Shown one piece after another: positions 8,469-17,126 of a stretch of DNA of 64,000 bases. Both the position numbers and the translations under genes were made by a program. The DNA is taken from contig CAWJGS010000001.1 in NCBI GenBank assembly GCA_963842575.1, positions 277,201 through 341,200 of the forward strand, written 5' to 3'. The DNA is from JACDER01 sp963842575. GTDB taxonomy: Bacteria; Actinomycetota; Thermoleophilia; Gaiellales; Gaiellaceae. The notes under the pieces are model-generated. The model was not told the origin of the DNA and searched no databases. It saw only the letters and a program-made list of their open reading frames with translations. Positions within the stretch are counted from its first letter, which is position 1, and each line of letters begins with the position of its first letter.

Positions 8469-9217
8469 GCGCGGAGCGGGCCGCCGCGCTCTGGAGCGTC
8501 GGCGACTACGAGGGAATCGCGCAGCGGTTCGGGCCGGTGCACGACCAGCTGGTCACGCGGCTGGAGCCGCGCGCGGGCGAGCCCTGGCTCGACGTGGCGA
8601 CCGGGACGGGCGGGGTGGCGATTCGCGCGGCCGCCGCGGGCGCGGACGTCACCGGAGTCGACATCGCGCCCGGGATGCTGGAGGGCGCCCGGGCGAAGGC
8701 GCCCCAGATCGACTTCGAGCTCGGAGACGTGCAGGAGCTCCGGTTCGACGACGAGTCGTTCGACGTCGTCAGCTCCTGCTTCGGCTTCATCTTCGCGCCC
8801 GACCATGCGGCGACCGCCCGCGAGCTCGCGCGCGTATGCCGAGATCGTCTCGGATTCACCGCCTGGGAACCGTCCCCGGAGCTGCGCGATCTGTACGACC
8901 GATTCCATCTCGACCAGCCGGAAGGCCGGCACCCGTTCCAGTGGGGGCGGCCCGAGCACATCGACGAGCTCCTCGGGGAGGCCTTCGACCTCCAGCTGGA
9001 GCATGACGTGTGGGTTCTAGAAGGAGCAGACGGCGCGGAGTTGTGGGAGTTCTGGAGCCGCTCGGCGCCGCCCTTCAAGGCAATGGCCGAAAGCCTCGAG
9101 CCGGAAAAGCGCGAACTGTTCCGGGCTGCCTACATCGAGTACTGCGAGAGGTACCGCGAGGGCGACCGCGTCCGCGTGCCGCGGCCGTATGTGCTTGCGC
9201 TGGGACGGAAGCGATGA
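8465..9217 (+). CDS. Class I SAM-dependent methyltransferase (UbiE-like fold)
   Basis: About 250 residues. The SAM-binding motif I is WLDVATGTGGVAIRAA, followed by VTGVDIAPGMLEGAR (acidic residue of motif II) and FELGDVQELRFDDESFDVV. The small-molecule acceptor is unknown. The only start that keeps the N-terminal YEGIAQRF segment is CTG at 8465, which overlaps the kynA stop. A hidden indel or a non-standard start is therefore likely. Motif III (usually PGG) is missing around RVCRDRLGFTAW, perhaps a small deletion. It ends overlapping the M20 gene start. Confidence 0.75.
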   Translation: MSAERAAALWSVGDYEGIAQRFGPVHDQLVTRLEPRAGEPWLDVATGTGGVAIRAAAAGADVTGVDIAPGMLEGARAKAPQIDFELGDVQELRFDDESFDVVSSCFGFIFAPDHAATARELARVCRDRLGFTAWEPSPELRDLYDRFHLDQPEGRHPFQWGRPEHIDELLGEAFDLQLEHDVWVLEGADGAELWEFWSRSAPPFKAMAESLEPEKRELFRAAYIEYCERYREGDRVRVPRPYVLALGRKR

Positions 9218-10502
9218 GCGAGGTCGCCGACCTCCTCCAGCGGCTCGTCCAGGTCGACACCGTCAACCCGCCGGGCAACGAGACGCGGGCGGCCGAGCTC
9301 CTGCGCGAGTACCTGGAGGACAACGGCGTGCGCTGCGAGCTGTACGGAAAGGTGCCGGAGCGGGCCAACCTCGTGGCGCGCATCCCCGGACGCGGCGGCG
9401 GGCCGCGCCTGCTGCTCATGTCCCACACGGACACGGTCCTGGCCGATCCCGCAGAGTGGTCGGTCGATCCCTGGTCTGGCGAGATCAAGGACGGGCACGT
9501 GTGGGGGCGCGGCGCGCTCGACATGAAGGGACAGGTGGCGGCGAGCGCCGTCGCCATGGCGTCGCTCGCGCGGGAGGGCTTCGAGCCCGCGGGCGACCTG
9601 ATCTTCGTCGCGGCCGCCGACGAGGAGGTCGGTGAGGGCGAGCAGTTCGGCATGCCCTGGCTCGTCGAAGCGCATCCGGAGGCCGTCGAAGCCGAGTACT
9701 CGGTGAACGAGGGCGCCGGTGACCGGATCGAGATCGCCGGGACGCCCTACTACTTCTGCTCCACCGCGGAGAAGATGTCGGCGCCGTTCACGATCGACCG
9801 TGCGCGGCCGGAGCGGTCACGGATCGATGCCGGGCATCGCGGACAACGCGCTCGTGAAGGCCGCGCCGCTGATCGAGCGGCTGGGCGCAGTTCCGCGCGG
9901 AGCCCGAGCTGAGCCCGGAGGTCGAGGCGCTGCTGCAGACGATCCTCGGAACCGTTCCGCCGATCGACCAGGTCGTCGAGCTCGTGCGCGAGCTCCATCC
10001 CGGCGTGGCCGAGATGGTCGAGCCCCTCCTTTCGATGACCGTTTCCCCGACGATGATCAGGGCCTCGGACAAGCGAAACGTCATTCCGGGCACGTGCGAG
10101 ATCACGGTCGACTGCCGCCTGCTTCCCGGGCAGACGCCGCAGGACGCCGAGCCGCTCATTCGCGCGACGCTCGGCGACGGCGACTACGACCTCACCTGGG
10201 GCGTTCCCTACGGGGGCACCCGCTCCGAGCTGAAGACGCCGCTGTGGGACGCGGTCAGCTCCTGGGTGGAGGCCTCGGAGCCGGGAGCGAAAGCAGTCCC
10301 GATCTGTGTCGCCGGGTTCACCGACAGCCACTGGGTGCGCCAGAAGTTCGGGACGGTCGCGTACGGCTTCTTCCCGATGCGCGCGATGGACGCGGAGCTC
10401 GCGGCCCGCCTGATCCACTCGGCGGACGAGCGCGCGGCAGTCGAGGACATCGAGCTCGGCCTGGACTTCCTGCGCCACGCCGCAGTCGCGATCGGCTCGT
10501 AG
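9214..10502 (+). CDS. M20 family metallopeptidase/deacylase, two frameshifts
   Basis: Zinc-dependent M20 hydrolase (ArgE/DapE/CPG2 clan), about 430 residues once two shifts are repaired. The first frame gives VQVDTVNPPGNE, LLLMSHTDTV (metal His-Asp), WGRGALDMKG and AADEEVGEG (catalytic and metal Glu). At about 9800 reading moves to a frame with GRSGHGSMPGIADNAL, the dimerisation domain's GHGS motif. At about 9890 it moves to PELSPEVEALLQ through TVDCRLLPGQ to the stop. All domains are present, so sequence errors are more likely than decay. ATG overlaps the upstream stop. The substrate is unknown. Confidence 0.8.
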
Positions 10503-10539
10503 TCAAACCGTCCGAGTCGTTTCCACGTAAGGTTCGGCG

Positions 10540-10935
10540 ATGCGAATCGTTGCGCCGTGCGCGATTCTCGTGGCCGTCGTACTCGGCGCCGCGGCTTGTG
10601 GCGGGGGAGGCGGGGGCTCCGGCTCAGGCAAGAGCGAGGTCGGCATGAGCGAGTACTACTTCCAGCCGGCCCAGGTCGTTGGCGCAGCGGGCAAGAAGAT
10701 CACGATCGAGCTGACGAACACGGGAACCGTGGAGCACAACTTTACGCTCGACCAGCAGAGCGTCAGCAAGGACGTCGAGCCCGGCGAGGAAGGCGAGGTG
10801 ACCGTGACGGTGCCCAAGTCCGGGGCGCTGACCTTCTACTGCAAGTACCACCGTGCCCGTGGCATGACGGGCCAGCTGACGTCCAGCACGAAGCCGACGT
10901 CCGATACGACGACGTCGTCCTCGGACTACGGATAG
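10540..10935 (+). CDS. Secreted cupredoxin lipoprotein (plastocyanin-like)
   Basis: 131 residues. A lipoprotein signal peptide ends in the lipobox LGAAAC, followed by a Gly/Ser linker and a cupredoxin domain. Type 1 copper ligands are visible: His in VEHNF, then Cys, His and Met in FYCKYHRARGMTG. It should sit on the outer face of the membrane and carry electrons or bind copper. A Ser/Thr-rich tail ends the protein. TAAGGT lies 6 nt before the ATG, fitting leaderless transcription. Confidence 0.88.
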   Translation: MRIVAPCAILVAVVLGAAACGGGGGGSGSGKSEVGMSEYYFQPAQVVGAAGKKITIELTNTGTVEHNFTLDQQSVSKDVEPGEEGEVTVTVPKSGALTFYCKYHRARGMTGQLTSSTKPTSDTTTSSSDYG

Positions 10936-10961
10936 GCGCTCCTGCTGAGTATCCTCGGAGC

Positions 10962-11750
10962 ATGAGTGATGAGAAGCTCCGACTCGGCGGCATGGCGCTC
11001 GCGAACGGCGTGCTCGTGCACGGGCCGTCGGCCTGGGCGTGCGCCGTCCGCCTGCCGGACGGGGAGCTGCGCGTCGAGTCGGCGTACAAGTCGATTCGCG
11101 CCGCGGACATAGAGCAGCCGCTCCTGCGCGGCCCCGCGCGCCTGCTGGAGGCGTTCGCCGTCCTGCCGGCGATGAAGCGCCGGCTTCCGCAGGCGAAGCT
11201 TCCGTTCGAGCTGCCGACGGTGGCCGCGTCGATGGGCGTCAGCGCTCTCGCGGTGCGGCTGATCCGCAACTCGAGCCGGCTGGGCGCCGGGATGCGCGAG
11301 GTGCTGAGCGGGCTGGTCGCCCTCGCTCCCGCCGTCCTCGCGCTGCGCAGCTCGGAGCTCTCCTCGTACCACGGCGCCGAGCACATCTCGATCGGCACGT
11401 ACGAGCACGGCGAGGAGCGCGGGAAGGAGCACGAGCGCTGCGGGTCGCACCTCGTCGGCCCGCTGCTGGTGACGACCGCGATCGGAAACCTCCTCGCCGC
11501 GCGCGCGCCGATCCATCTCCGCGGATTCGCGCGCTCGGTCGCCGGCGTCGGCGCGCTCGCCGCGTCCACCGAGATCTTCGGCTGGATGATCAGGCACCCC
11601 GACGCGGCCGTCTCGCGTGCGCTCGCGAAGCCCGGGCACGAGCTCCAGCACCGGCTCGCGACGTCCGAGCCGACTCCCCAGCAGCTCGAGGTGGCCGAGG
11701 CGGCTCTGCGCGAGTGCCTCCGCCTGGAGCATGCAGCGGACACGCGCTAA
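10962..11750 (+). CDS. DUF1385 family membrane protein (YqhQ-like)
   Basis: 262 residues. The N-terminus LRLGGMALANGVLVHGPSAW and YKSIRAADIEQPLLRGPARL match the DUF1385 opening. SSYHGAEHISIGTYEHGE is the family's YHGAEH motif, which carries likely metal-binding His/Glu. Hydrophobic segments lie in the middle and C-terminal half. The function of the family is not established. TATCCT lies 6 nt before the ATG. Its 3' end overlaps the pncB start by 20 bp, and this pair recurs in actinobacteria as far as I recall. Confidence 0.8.
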   Translation: MSDEKLRLGGMALANGVLVHGPSAWACAVRLPDGELRVESAYKSIRAADIEQPLLRGPARLLEAFAVLPAMKRRLPQAKLPFELPTVAASMGVSALAVRLIRNSSRLGAGMREVLSGLVALAPAVLALRSSELSSYHGAEHISIGTYEHGEERGKEHERCGSHLVGPLLVTTAIGNLLAARAPIHLRGFARSVAGVGALAASTEIFGWMIRHPDAAVSRALAKPGHELQHRLATSEPTPQQLEVAEAALRECLRLEHAADTR

Positions 11751-12794
11751 GCGGCTTCCCCCAGAGATCTTCGACCTCCCCGTCCAGAAGATGCGGGAGG
11801 GCTACTACAGCGACGTCTACTTCAACTTCGCGCGCGAGACGCTGCTCGCCGACGGCCGGCATCCGCGGGTCGTCATGCAGGTCTTCCAGAAGCACGAGTC
11901 GGTGCTCGGCGGGATGGACGAGGCCATCGCGATCCTCGAGCTCTGCTGCGACGACTGGGACGCGCTGACCGTCCACGCGCTGTACGACGGTGACCGGATC
12001 TCGCCCTGGGAGACGGTGATGACGATCGAGGGGGACTACACGCTCTTCGCGCACCTCGAGACGACCTACCTCGGCGTCCTCGCGCGGCGGACGCTGATCT
12101 CGACCAACGTGCGGCGGGTCGTCGAGGCGGCGAACGGCAAGCCGATCCTCTTCTTCCCCGCCCGGCACGACCACCATCGCATTCAGACAGGGGACGGGTA
12201 CGCGGCGCACGTGGCGGGCGCGATCGGCGTCTCCACCGACGCACAGGCCTCGTGGTGGGGCGGGCGCGGCTTCGGAACCGTTCCGCATGCGCTCATCTCG
12301 GCCTACGGCGGGAACACGGTGCTCGCGGCGACGAAGTTCGCCGAGCACGCGGATCCTGACCAGAACATCGTCGTGCTCGTGGACTTCGAGAACGACTCGG
12401 TGCGGACCACCCTGGAGGTGGCACGCGCTCTCGGCCCGCAGCTGTGGGGCGTGCGGCTGGACACGTCCCGGCAGCTCGTCGACCGCTCCTCTGGGACGGG
12501 ATGGGCGACTTCGACCCGCGCGGCGTGAACGAGCGGCTGGTCCGGAAGGTGCGGGAGGCCCTCGACGCGGACGGCTTCGAGCGCGTGAAGATCGTCGTCT
12601 CGGGCGGGTTCGACGTCGAGCGGATCAGCGCGTTCGAGCGTGCGGGCGTGCCCGTGGACTCCTACGGCGTCGGCTCCGGCCTCATCCGCGGCGAGAACGA
12701 CTTCACCGCCGACATCGTCCTGACGGACGGCCGTCCTTCGGCCAAGGTCGGCCGCCGCTTCCGGCCGAACCCGCGGCTCGAGCTCGTCGGGTGA
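11731..12794 (+). CDS. pncB: Nicotinate phosphoribosyltransferase, one frameshift
   Basis: Makes nicotinate mononucleotide from nicotinate and PRPP in NAD salvage. The first frame covers KMREGYYSDVYF, FFPARHDHHRIQ, GVSTDAQASWWG and GTVPHALISAYGG. A shift at about 12,490 leads into LLWDGMGDFDPRGV, VVSGGFDVERI (ribose-phosphate site) and VDSYGVGSGLI. Together they give about 354 residues, normal for the short NAPRTase type. One indel probably explains the break. It lies upstream of an isochorismatase-fold hydrolase that could be a nicotinamidase-like partner. Confidence 0.88.
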
Positions 12795-13348
12795 GCCTGG
12801 ACGTCCGCCCGCTCACGCCGGAGCGCTGGGCGGACTTCGTCGAGCTGTTCGAGCGGCGCGGCCCGCGCGGCGGCCGGAAAAACGTCCCGGCGTACGGCTG
12901 CTGGTGCATGTACTGGCGCGACCGCTCGGTGGGGCACGGCGAGCCGAAGAAGCGGGCGATGGGGAAGATCGTGCGCGCCGGCAAGGAGCCCGGCCTGGTC
13001 GCCTACGCGGACGGCGACCCGGTCGGGTGGATCTCCGTCGCTCCGCGCGAGTCGCACGAGGCGCTGCTCCGCTCGCCGCAGTACCGCCCGGACGAGGACG
13101 AGGAGGGCGTGTGGTCGATCGTCTGCTTCACGGTGGATCGCGACGCGCGCGGCTCAGGGGTGAACGAGGCGCTGCTGGCGGCAGCCGTCGACCATGCGTT
13201 TGCAAACGGCGCGCGGGCGATCGAGGCCTACCCGCACCGCTTCAAGCGCGACGACTACATGGGCCACCTCGAGCTGTTCCGCGCTCACGGCTTCGAGCCG
13301 GTGCGCGAGAAGTCCAAGAGGATGATCGTCAGGCGTTCTCGTGCGTAG
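12791..13348 (+). CDS. GNAT family N-acetyltransferase
   Basis: 185 residues. The N-terminus LDVRPLTPERWADFVELFE leads to the cysteine-containing YGCWCMYWRDR segment seen in a GNAT subgroup. The acetyl-CoA site region is IVCFTVDRDARGSGVNEALL (a variant of Q/RxxGxG/A). The acceptor is unknown. The GTG start overlaps the pncB stop as GTGA, and the 3' end overlaps the amidohydrolase start. Confidence 0.82.
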   Translation: MSLDVRPLTPERWADFVELFERRGPRGGRKNVPAYGCWCMYWRDRSVGHGEPKKRAMGKIVRAGKEPGLVAYADGDPVGWISVAPRESHEALLRSPQYRPDEDEEGVWSIVCFTVDRDARGSGVNEALLAAAVDHAFANGARAIEAYPHRFKRDDYMGHLELFRAHGFEPVREKSKRMIVRRSRA

Positions 13349-14420
13349 CGCCCTCGTTCTCGCGGTTGCGGCCGTCGTCGCCTGCTCGGCAGCCGCGGCA
13401 CCGAACAGGACCGGCACGCTCATCGTCGGCAGCCGCGTCTTCGACGGGGAGCGGATGCTGCGGGCGAACTCGGTCCTGGTCGCGGGCGGAAAGGTGCTCG
13501 CCGTCGGTTCGCGCGCGACGCTGAAGGCACGCGCGAAGAAGGTGATCGCCTTCAAGAACGCCACGGTGCTGCCCGGCTTCATCGACCTGCACGTGCACAC
13601 CGAGAGTCGAGCGTCTCTGAAGCTGGGCGTGACGACGATCCGGAACCTCGGCGAGCCACTCCTCGGCCTTCCCCCGTATCCGGACAAGCCGGGCTGGCAG
13701 CGCGTCCGCTCGGCGGGACCGATCGTGAGCGTGCCGGGCGGCTACCCGGCCGTGTACTGGGGCGGGGACATCCAGATCGACGTGACGAGCCCCGCGAGCG
13801 CCGCGCAGGTCGTGAACACCCTCGTCGACCACGGCGCGGACGTCATCAAGATCGCGATCGAGACCGGTCCCGGCACTTGGCCCACGCTCAGCCTCGACGA
13901 GGTCAAGGCGCTCGTCGCGGCCGCACATGCACGGGGCCGAATTGTGACCGCGCATGTGTCCGATCCAACGGAGGCCCGGGAGGCACTGGATGGAGGGGTG
14001 GACGAGCTCGCACACAGTCCGTGCGGCGCGCCTGCTCCCGAGCTGATGCGCGAGCTCGCAGAGCGCGACGTTCCGATGGTGGGAACAATGGACGTCGAGA
14101 AGAACTGCCCGTTCAAAGTCGCCAATGTGCGCTCCTTCGTGCAGGCCGGCGGGAGGCTTCTATACGGCACCGACTTCTCGCTTGTCCCGCCGGGCATCGA
14201 CGTCCGTGAGCTGAAGCTGATGGCTCAGGCGGGCTTGACTTCGACGCAGGTGCTCGCGGCCGGCACCGGCGAGGCAGGGAAGGAGCTCGGCGAGAACCTC
14301 GGGACGGTTCGAGCCGGCGCACCCGCGGATGTCGTCGTCGTCCGCGGCGATCCCCGCAAGAGTCTCTCCGTGCTCGGTCAGCCGCTACTCGTGCTCGCCG
14401 GCGGCAAGCGTGTGTCCTAG
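13341..14420 (+). CDS. Secreted amidohydrolase (imidazolonepropionase-like)
   Basis: 359 residues with a signal peptide (MRSALVLAVAAVVACSAAAA). Amidohydrolase motifs are LPGFIDLHVHT (metal His pair), VIKIAIETGPG (Lys position), IVTAHVSD, DELAHSPC and LLYGTDFS (catalytic Asp). The C-terminal beta-sandwich closes with GTVRAGAPADVVVVRGDP. It is likely a periplasmic or surface hydrolase acting on amide or ester bonds, substrate unknown. GTG is the start, overlapping the GNAT stop. Confidence 0.85.
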   Translation: MRSALVLAVAAVVACSAAAAPNRTGTLIVGSRVFDGERMLRANSVLVAGGKVLAVGSRATLKARAKKVIAFKNATVLPGFIDLHVHTESRASLKLGVTTIRNLGEPLLGLPPYPDKPGWQRVRSAGPIVSVPGGYPAVYWGGDIQIDVTSPASAAQVVNTLVDHGADVIKIAIETGPGTWPTLSLDEVKALVAAAHARGRIVTAHVSDPTEAREALDGGVDELAHSPCGAPAPELMRELAERDVPMVGTMDVEKNCPFKVANVRSFVQAGGRLLYGTDFSLVPPGIDVRELKLMAQAGLTSTQVLAAGTGEAGKELGENLGTVRAGAPADVVVVRGDPRKSLSVLGQPLLVLAGGKRVS

Positions 14421-14421
14421 C

Positions 14422-14630
14422 CCCGGCCAGCTCTGGATCGGGTCGGTCGAGCGGACCGCGTGCCGAATAGAAACCTGAATACCGGGGTCAGACCCCGGTT
14501 GTGCCAAAACCGCGCCGTTATGCGGAAACTGTCCCGGCGAGCTATTGGCCTCTTGAGGGTTTAATGTGAGCGCGCCAGAGGCTCTAGGCCGGGCCAACTC
14601 TCGATCGGGTCGGTCGAGCGGACCACGTGC
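14422..14630. repeat. Palindromic REP-like element flanked by duplicated gene 3' end
   Basis: The centre is a perfect palindrome, ACCGGGGTC-A-GACCCCGGT (14,481-14,499), followed by a GC-rich tail with TTATGCGGAAACTGTCCC. On either side are near-identical ~42-bp blocks (14,422-14,463 and 14,589-14,630) that encode RSTDPIQSWPGL and RSTDPIESWPGL, the C-terminus of the isochorismatase-family gene. The simplest reading is an insertion next to, or together with, a short duplication of the gene end. Confidence 0.75.
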
Positions 14631-15535
14631 ATCCCCGCCTCGCGGAAGCGCCGGACGGCGGCGTCCGCCTCCTCCGTGTAGTCCACGACCCCCGGCACCA
14701 CGACGGGGGACGTGCAGTCCTCGAGCAGGTACATGCGGCGCGCCAGCTCCTGCTCCTCCGCGTCGGGGTGGCTCAGCAGGTCGTCGATCGTCCACGCGAC
14801 GCAGTGGCTCTTCGCCTGGCCGGCGAAGACGACCGCGTCGAAGGCAACCAGCAGCCGCCCGATCAGCGCCTCGTTCTTCTCGCCCATCACCTCCGGCCCG
14901 AGCACCGAGTAGTGCTCGGTCAGCGGATTGAACCCCTTGATCTCGAACTCGGGCTTCGCGCGGCGCGCGATCGCGTGGAAGAAGAACGCCTCCTCGACCG
15001 CCGAGACGAGCGCATGGCCGATCCCGCCCAGCATGGCGTGATAGGGCCAGACGGTCAGCCGGTAGCGGCCCCCCGCCTCGAGCGTCCGCGTGTAGTGCAT
15101 GAGGTAGCCGGGATCGACGCCGAGGTCCGGGTCGATCCGCCAGCGGCCGCTCTCGACGTCCTCGGCCGAGATCAGCGTGTACGGCGCAGGACGGTTGCCG
15201 TCCGCGTCGACGAGGAACGCGGCGTGGAAGATCTGGATCGCCTGGTGCGTGTCCAGCGTGGGGACGATCTCCGTGATCGACCCGAGGTTGCGGTAGACGA
15301 ACTCGCACAGCCGCCGGCTGTCCTCGACCGCGCCGGGGACGAAGAGCTCGAAACCGGGTGTGCAGAACGTGTTCTGGATGTCGACGGCGACGAGGCAGAT
15401 GCGGAACCGGTCCTCCGCGGCCGGCCGGATCCCCTCTTTGCGGGCCCAGGCTTCCGCGTTGCTCGCTCGCTCCTCGTAGTCGACCTTCCACACCTCTCCG
15501 ACGCGCTCGGGCCGGAAGTGCGGCGGCAGGGTCAC
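14561..15535 (-). CDS. Isochorismatase/nicotinamidase-fold cysteine hydrolase
   Basis: 324 residues. Motifs include CLVAVDIQNTFCTPGFEL (catalytic Asp) and VVFAGQAKSHCVAWT (catalytic Cys), with VPTLDTHQAIQIFH between. The protein is longer than usual nicotinamidases (about 200), with extra N- and C-terminal segments, so it may be a separate subfamily. GTG starts at 15,535, 6 nt after TAGACT. The last 14 residues are encoded by the block that is duplicated beyond the stop. Confidence 0.82.
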   Translation of the reverse strand: MTLPPHFRPERVGEVWKVDYEERASNAEAWARKEGIRPAAEDRFRICLVAVDIQNTFCTPGFELFVPGAVEDSRRLCEFVYRNLGSITEIVPTLDTHQAIQIFHAAFLVDADGNRPAPYTLISAEDVESGRWRIDPDLGVDPGYLMHYTRTLEAGGRYRLTVWPYHAMLGGIGHALVSAVEEAFFFHAIARRAKPEFEIKGFNPLTEHYSVLGPEVMGEKNEALIGRLLVAFDAVVFAGQAKSHCVAWTIDDLLSHPDAEEQELARRMYLLEDCTSPVVVPGVVDYTEEADAAVRRFREAGMHVVRSTDPIESWPGLEPLARSH

Positions 15536-15541
15536 GTCTCT

Positions 15542-15551
15542 AGTCTAGGAT
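15542..15551. promoter_or_regulatory. 24-bp divergent gap with interlocked leaderless promoters
   Basis: Plus-strand TAGGAT (15,546-15,551) is 8 nt before the epimerase ATG. Minus-strand TAGACT (15,547 to 15,542) is 6 nt before the hydrolase GTG. The boxes overlap by two bases. This is the same layout as at 1865-1890 and 7365-7389. Confidence 0.55.
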
Positions 15552-15559
15552 CGCCCTCG

Positions 15560-15964
15560 ATGGAGCCCCGCGGAATCCACCACGTCGGCGTCGCCGTCGC
15601 CGATCTCGACGGTGCCGTCTCCACCTACGAGCGGCTGTTCGGCGCCTCGCTCGAGCGCCGGGACACGCTTCCCGAACAGGGCGTGGAGGCTGCGGCGATG
15701 CGGCTGGGCGACGGGCGAGTCGAGCTGCTCGCCGCGCTCGGGGAGGACACGCCCGTGGGGCGTTTCCTGTCGAAGCGCGGGCCCGGCATGCACCACCTCG
15801 CGCTCGAAGTGGGTGATCTCCCCGCCGCGCTGCACGACGTGTCGGCCGCCGGCGGCGAGCTGATCGACCCGGAGCCGCGGAAGGGGCTGTACGGAATGCA
15901 AGTCGCCTTTGTCCATCCCGAAAGCACGGACGGGGTGCTCGTGGAGCTGGTCAGCCGTGGTTGA
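15560..15964 (+). CDS. mce: Methylmalonyl-CoA epimerase
   Basis: Interconverts (2S)- and (2R)-methylmalonyl-CoA in propionate metabolism. The 134-residue VOC protein has IHHVGVAVADLDGAVSTYE (metal His), GPGMHHLALEV (metal His and Glu), the KGLYGMQVAFVHP segment and a C-terminal VLVELVSR with the metal Glu, all typical of the enzyme. No mutase gene is in view. The downstream small gene overlaps its end. Confidence 0.9.
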   Translation: MEPRGIHHVGVAVADLDGAVSTYERLFGASLERRDTLPEQGVEAAAMRLGDGRVELLAALGEDTPVGRFLSKRGPGMHHLALEVGDLPAALHDVSAAGGELIDPEPRKGLYGMQVAFVHPESTDGVLVELVSRG

Positions 15965-16184
15965 GGACCGCACGCGCATCGAGGTCGCCTTCGAGGGCGG
16001 CGCCGCGATCGGCGTGCTCGTTTCCGGCGAGGTCGCCGACGCGCTCGAGCGCGCGCTGGAGTCGGGCAGCACCGAGTCGTTCCGGCTCGATGCCGAGGAC
16101 GGCCACTACACCGTGGCGCTGAAGCGCGTGGTCTACGTGAAGCGGTTCGCGCGCGACAGCCGCGTCGGCTTCGGCAACGCCTAG
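15957..16184 (+). CDS. Small DUF3107-like protein
   Basis: 75 residues, GTG start at 15,957, overlapping the epimerase stop by 8 bp. A beta-rich start (TRIEVAFEGG), an alpha segment (VADALERALESG) and a beta pair (GHYTVALKRVVYVKRF) resemble the DUF3107 family of actinobacteria. The assignment is tentative and the function unknown. Overlap implies co-expression with mce. Confidence 0.6.
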   Translation: MVEDRTRIEVAFEGGAAIGVLVSGEVADALERALESGSTESFRLDAEDGHYTVALKRVVYVKRFARDSRVGFGNA

Positions 16185-16196
16185 GCGGCCGCCCGC

Positions 16197-17120
16197 ATGG
16201 AGGTAGGCATCGTCGGCCTTCCCGGCTCGGGGAAGACCACCCTGTTCCAGGCACTGACCGGCGTCGAGCCGCAGCTGGGGACCGGCAAGCCGAACCTGGG
16301 GATGGCGCAGATCCCAGACGAGCGCCTCGACCAGGTCGCGCGCATCGAGGAATCGGCGAAGGTCACGCCGGCCGCGCTGCGCGTGCTCGATGCGGCCGGG
16401 ACGAGCGCGGCACAGTTGGGGACGCTTCGTCGCGCCGATGCGCTGATCGCGGTGGTCGACGCCTTCTCCGGCGGCTCCGATCCGGCGGCCGACCTCGGCT
16501 CGCTTCACCTCGAGCTCCTCGTGGCCGACCAGGACCACGTCGAGCGCCGGCTCGAGCGCGTGCGCAAGGAGGCGAAGTCCGGCGATCCCGCGCTGCGGGA
16601 CGAGGTCGAGCGGCTGGAGGCGGCGTTGGATCTGCTGGCCGAGGACCGTCCCCTCCGCGAGCTGCCCGGCGGCGTCCCGGGGGCGCTGGAGCCACTCACG
16701 TCGAAGCCGCTGATCGTGGTCGAGAACGGCCCCTCCGGGATCGACGCCAAGCTCGAGCTCGAGCTCGCGTCAATGCCGGCGGATGAGGCGGCGGAGTTCC
16801 GCGATGGGCCGCCGGCCCTCGCCCGCGTCCTGCTCGAGCTGTTCGAGCAGCTCGACCTGATCTCGTACTTCACCGCCGGCGACACCGAGGCCAGGGCGTG
16901 GACGCTCGAGCGCGGCCAGACCGCCCTCGATGCCGCGGAGCAGATCCACACCGACATCGCGCGAGGCTTCATCCGCTGCGAGGTCATCCCCTGGGACGGA
17001 TTCGTGGAGAGCGGCTCGCGCGCGGAGGCGGCCCGGCGTGGGCTACAGCGCCTCGAGGGAAAGACCTACGTCGTACGGGACGGCGACGTGCTGAACATCA
17101 GGTTTTCGCCGCCGCGCTAG
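16197..17120 (+). CDS. YchF/Obg-like GTPase, short divergent form
   Basis: 307 residues versus about 363 for YchF. The P-loop is GIVGLPGSGKTTLFQALTG. The region after it (KPNLGMAQIPDERLDQVA) matches YchF, and the C-terminal TGS domain reads IHTDIARGFIRCEVIPWDGF and YVVRDGDVLNIRF. Switch II and the NxxE base-recognition motif are degenerate (VLDAAGTSAAQLG; VVENGPSG). Nucleotide specificity may therefore differ. It converges with the sulfotransferase gene on the other strand. Confidence 0.8.
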   Translation: MEVGIVGLPGSGKTTLFQALTGVEPQLGTGKPNLGMAQIPDERLDQVARIEESAKVTPAALRVLDAAGTSAAQLGTLRRADALIAVVDAFSGGSDPAADLGSLHLELLVADQDHVERRLERVRKEAKSGDPALRDEVERLEAALDLLAEDRPLRELPGGVPGALEPLTSKPLIVVENGPSGIDAKLELELASMPADEAAEFRDGPPALARVLLELFEQLDLISYFTAGDTEARAWTLERGQTALDAAEQIHTDIARGFIRCEVIPWDGFVESGSRAEAARRGLQRLEGKTYVVRDGDVLNIRFSPPR

Positions 17121-17126
17121 GCCGGC

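Noticed and set aside
9795..9900. Programmed frameshifting in the M20 gene
   Set aside because: No slippery heptamer or downstream structure is apparent, and similar one-base breaks are found in dozens of unrelated genes.
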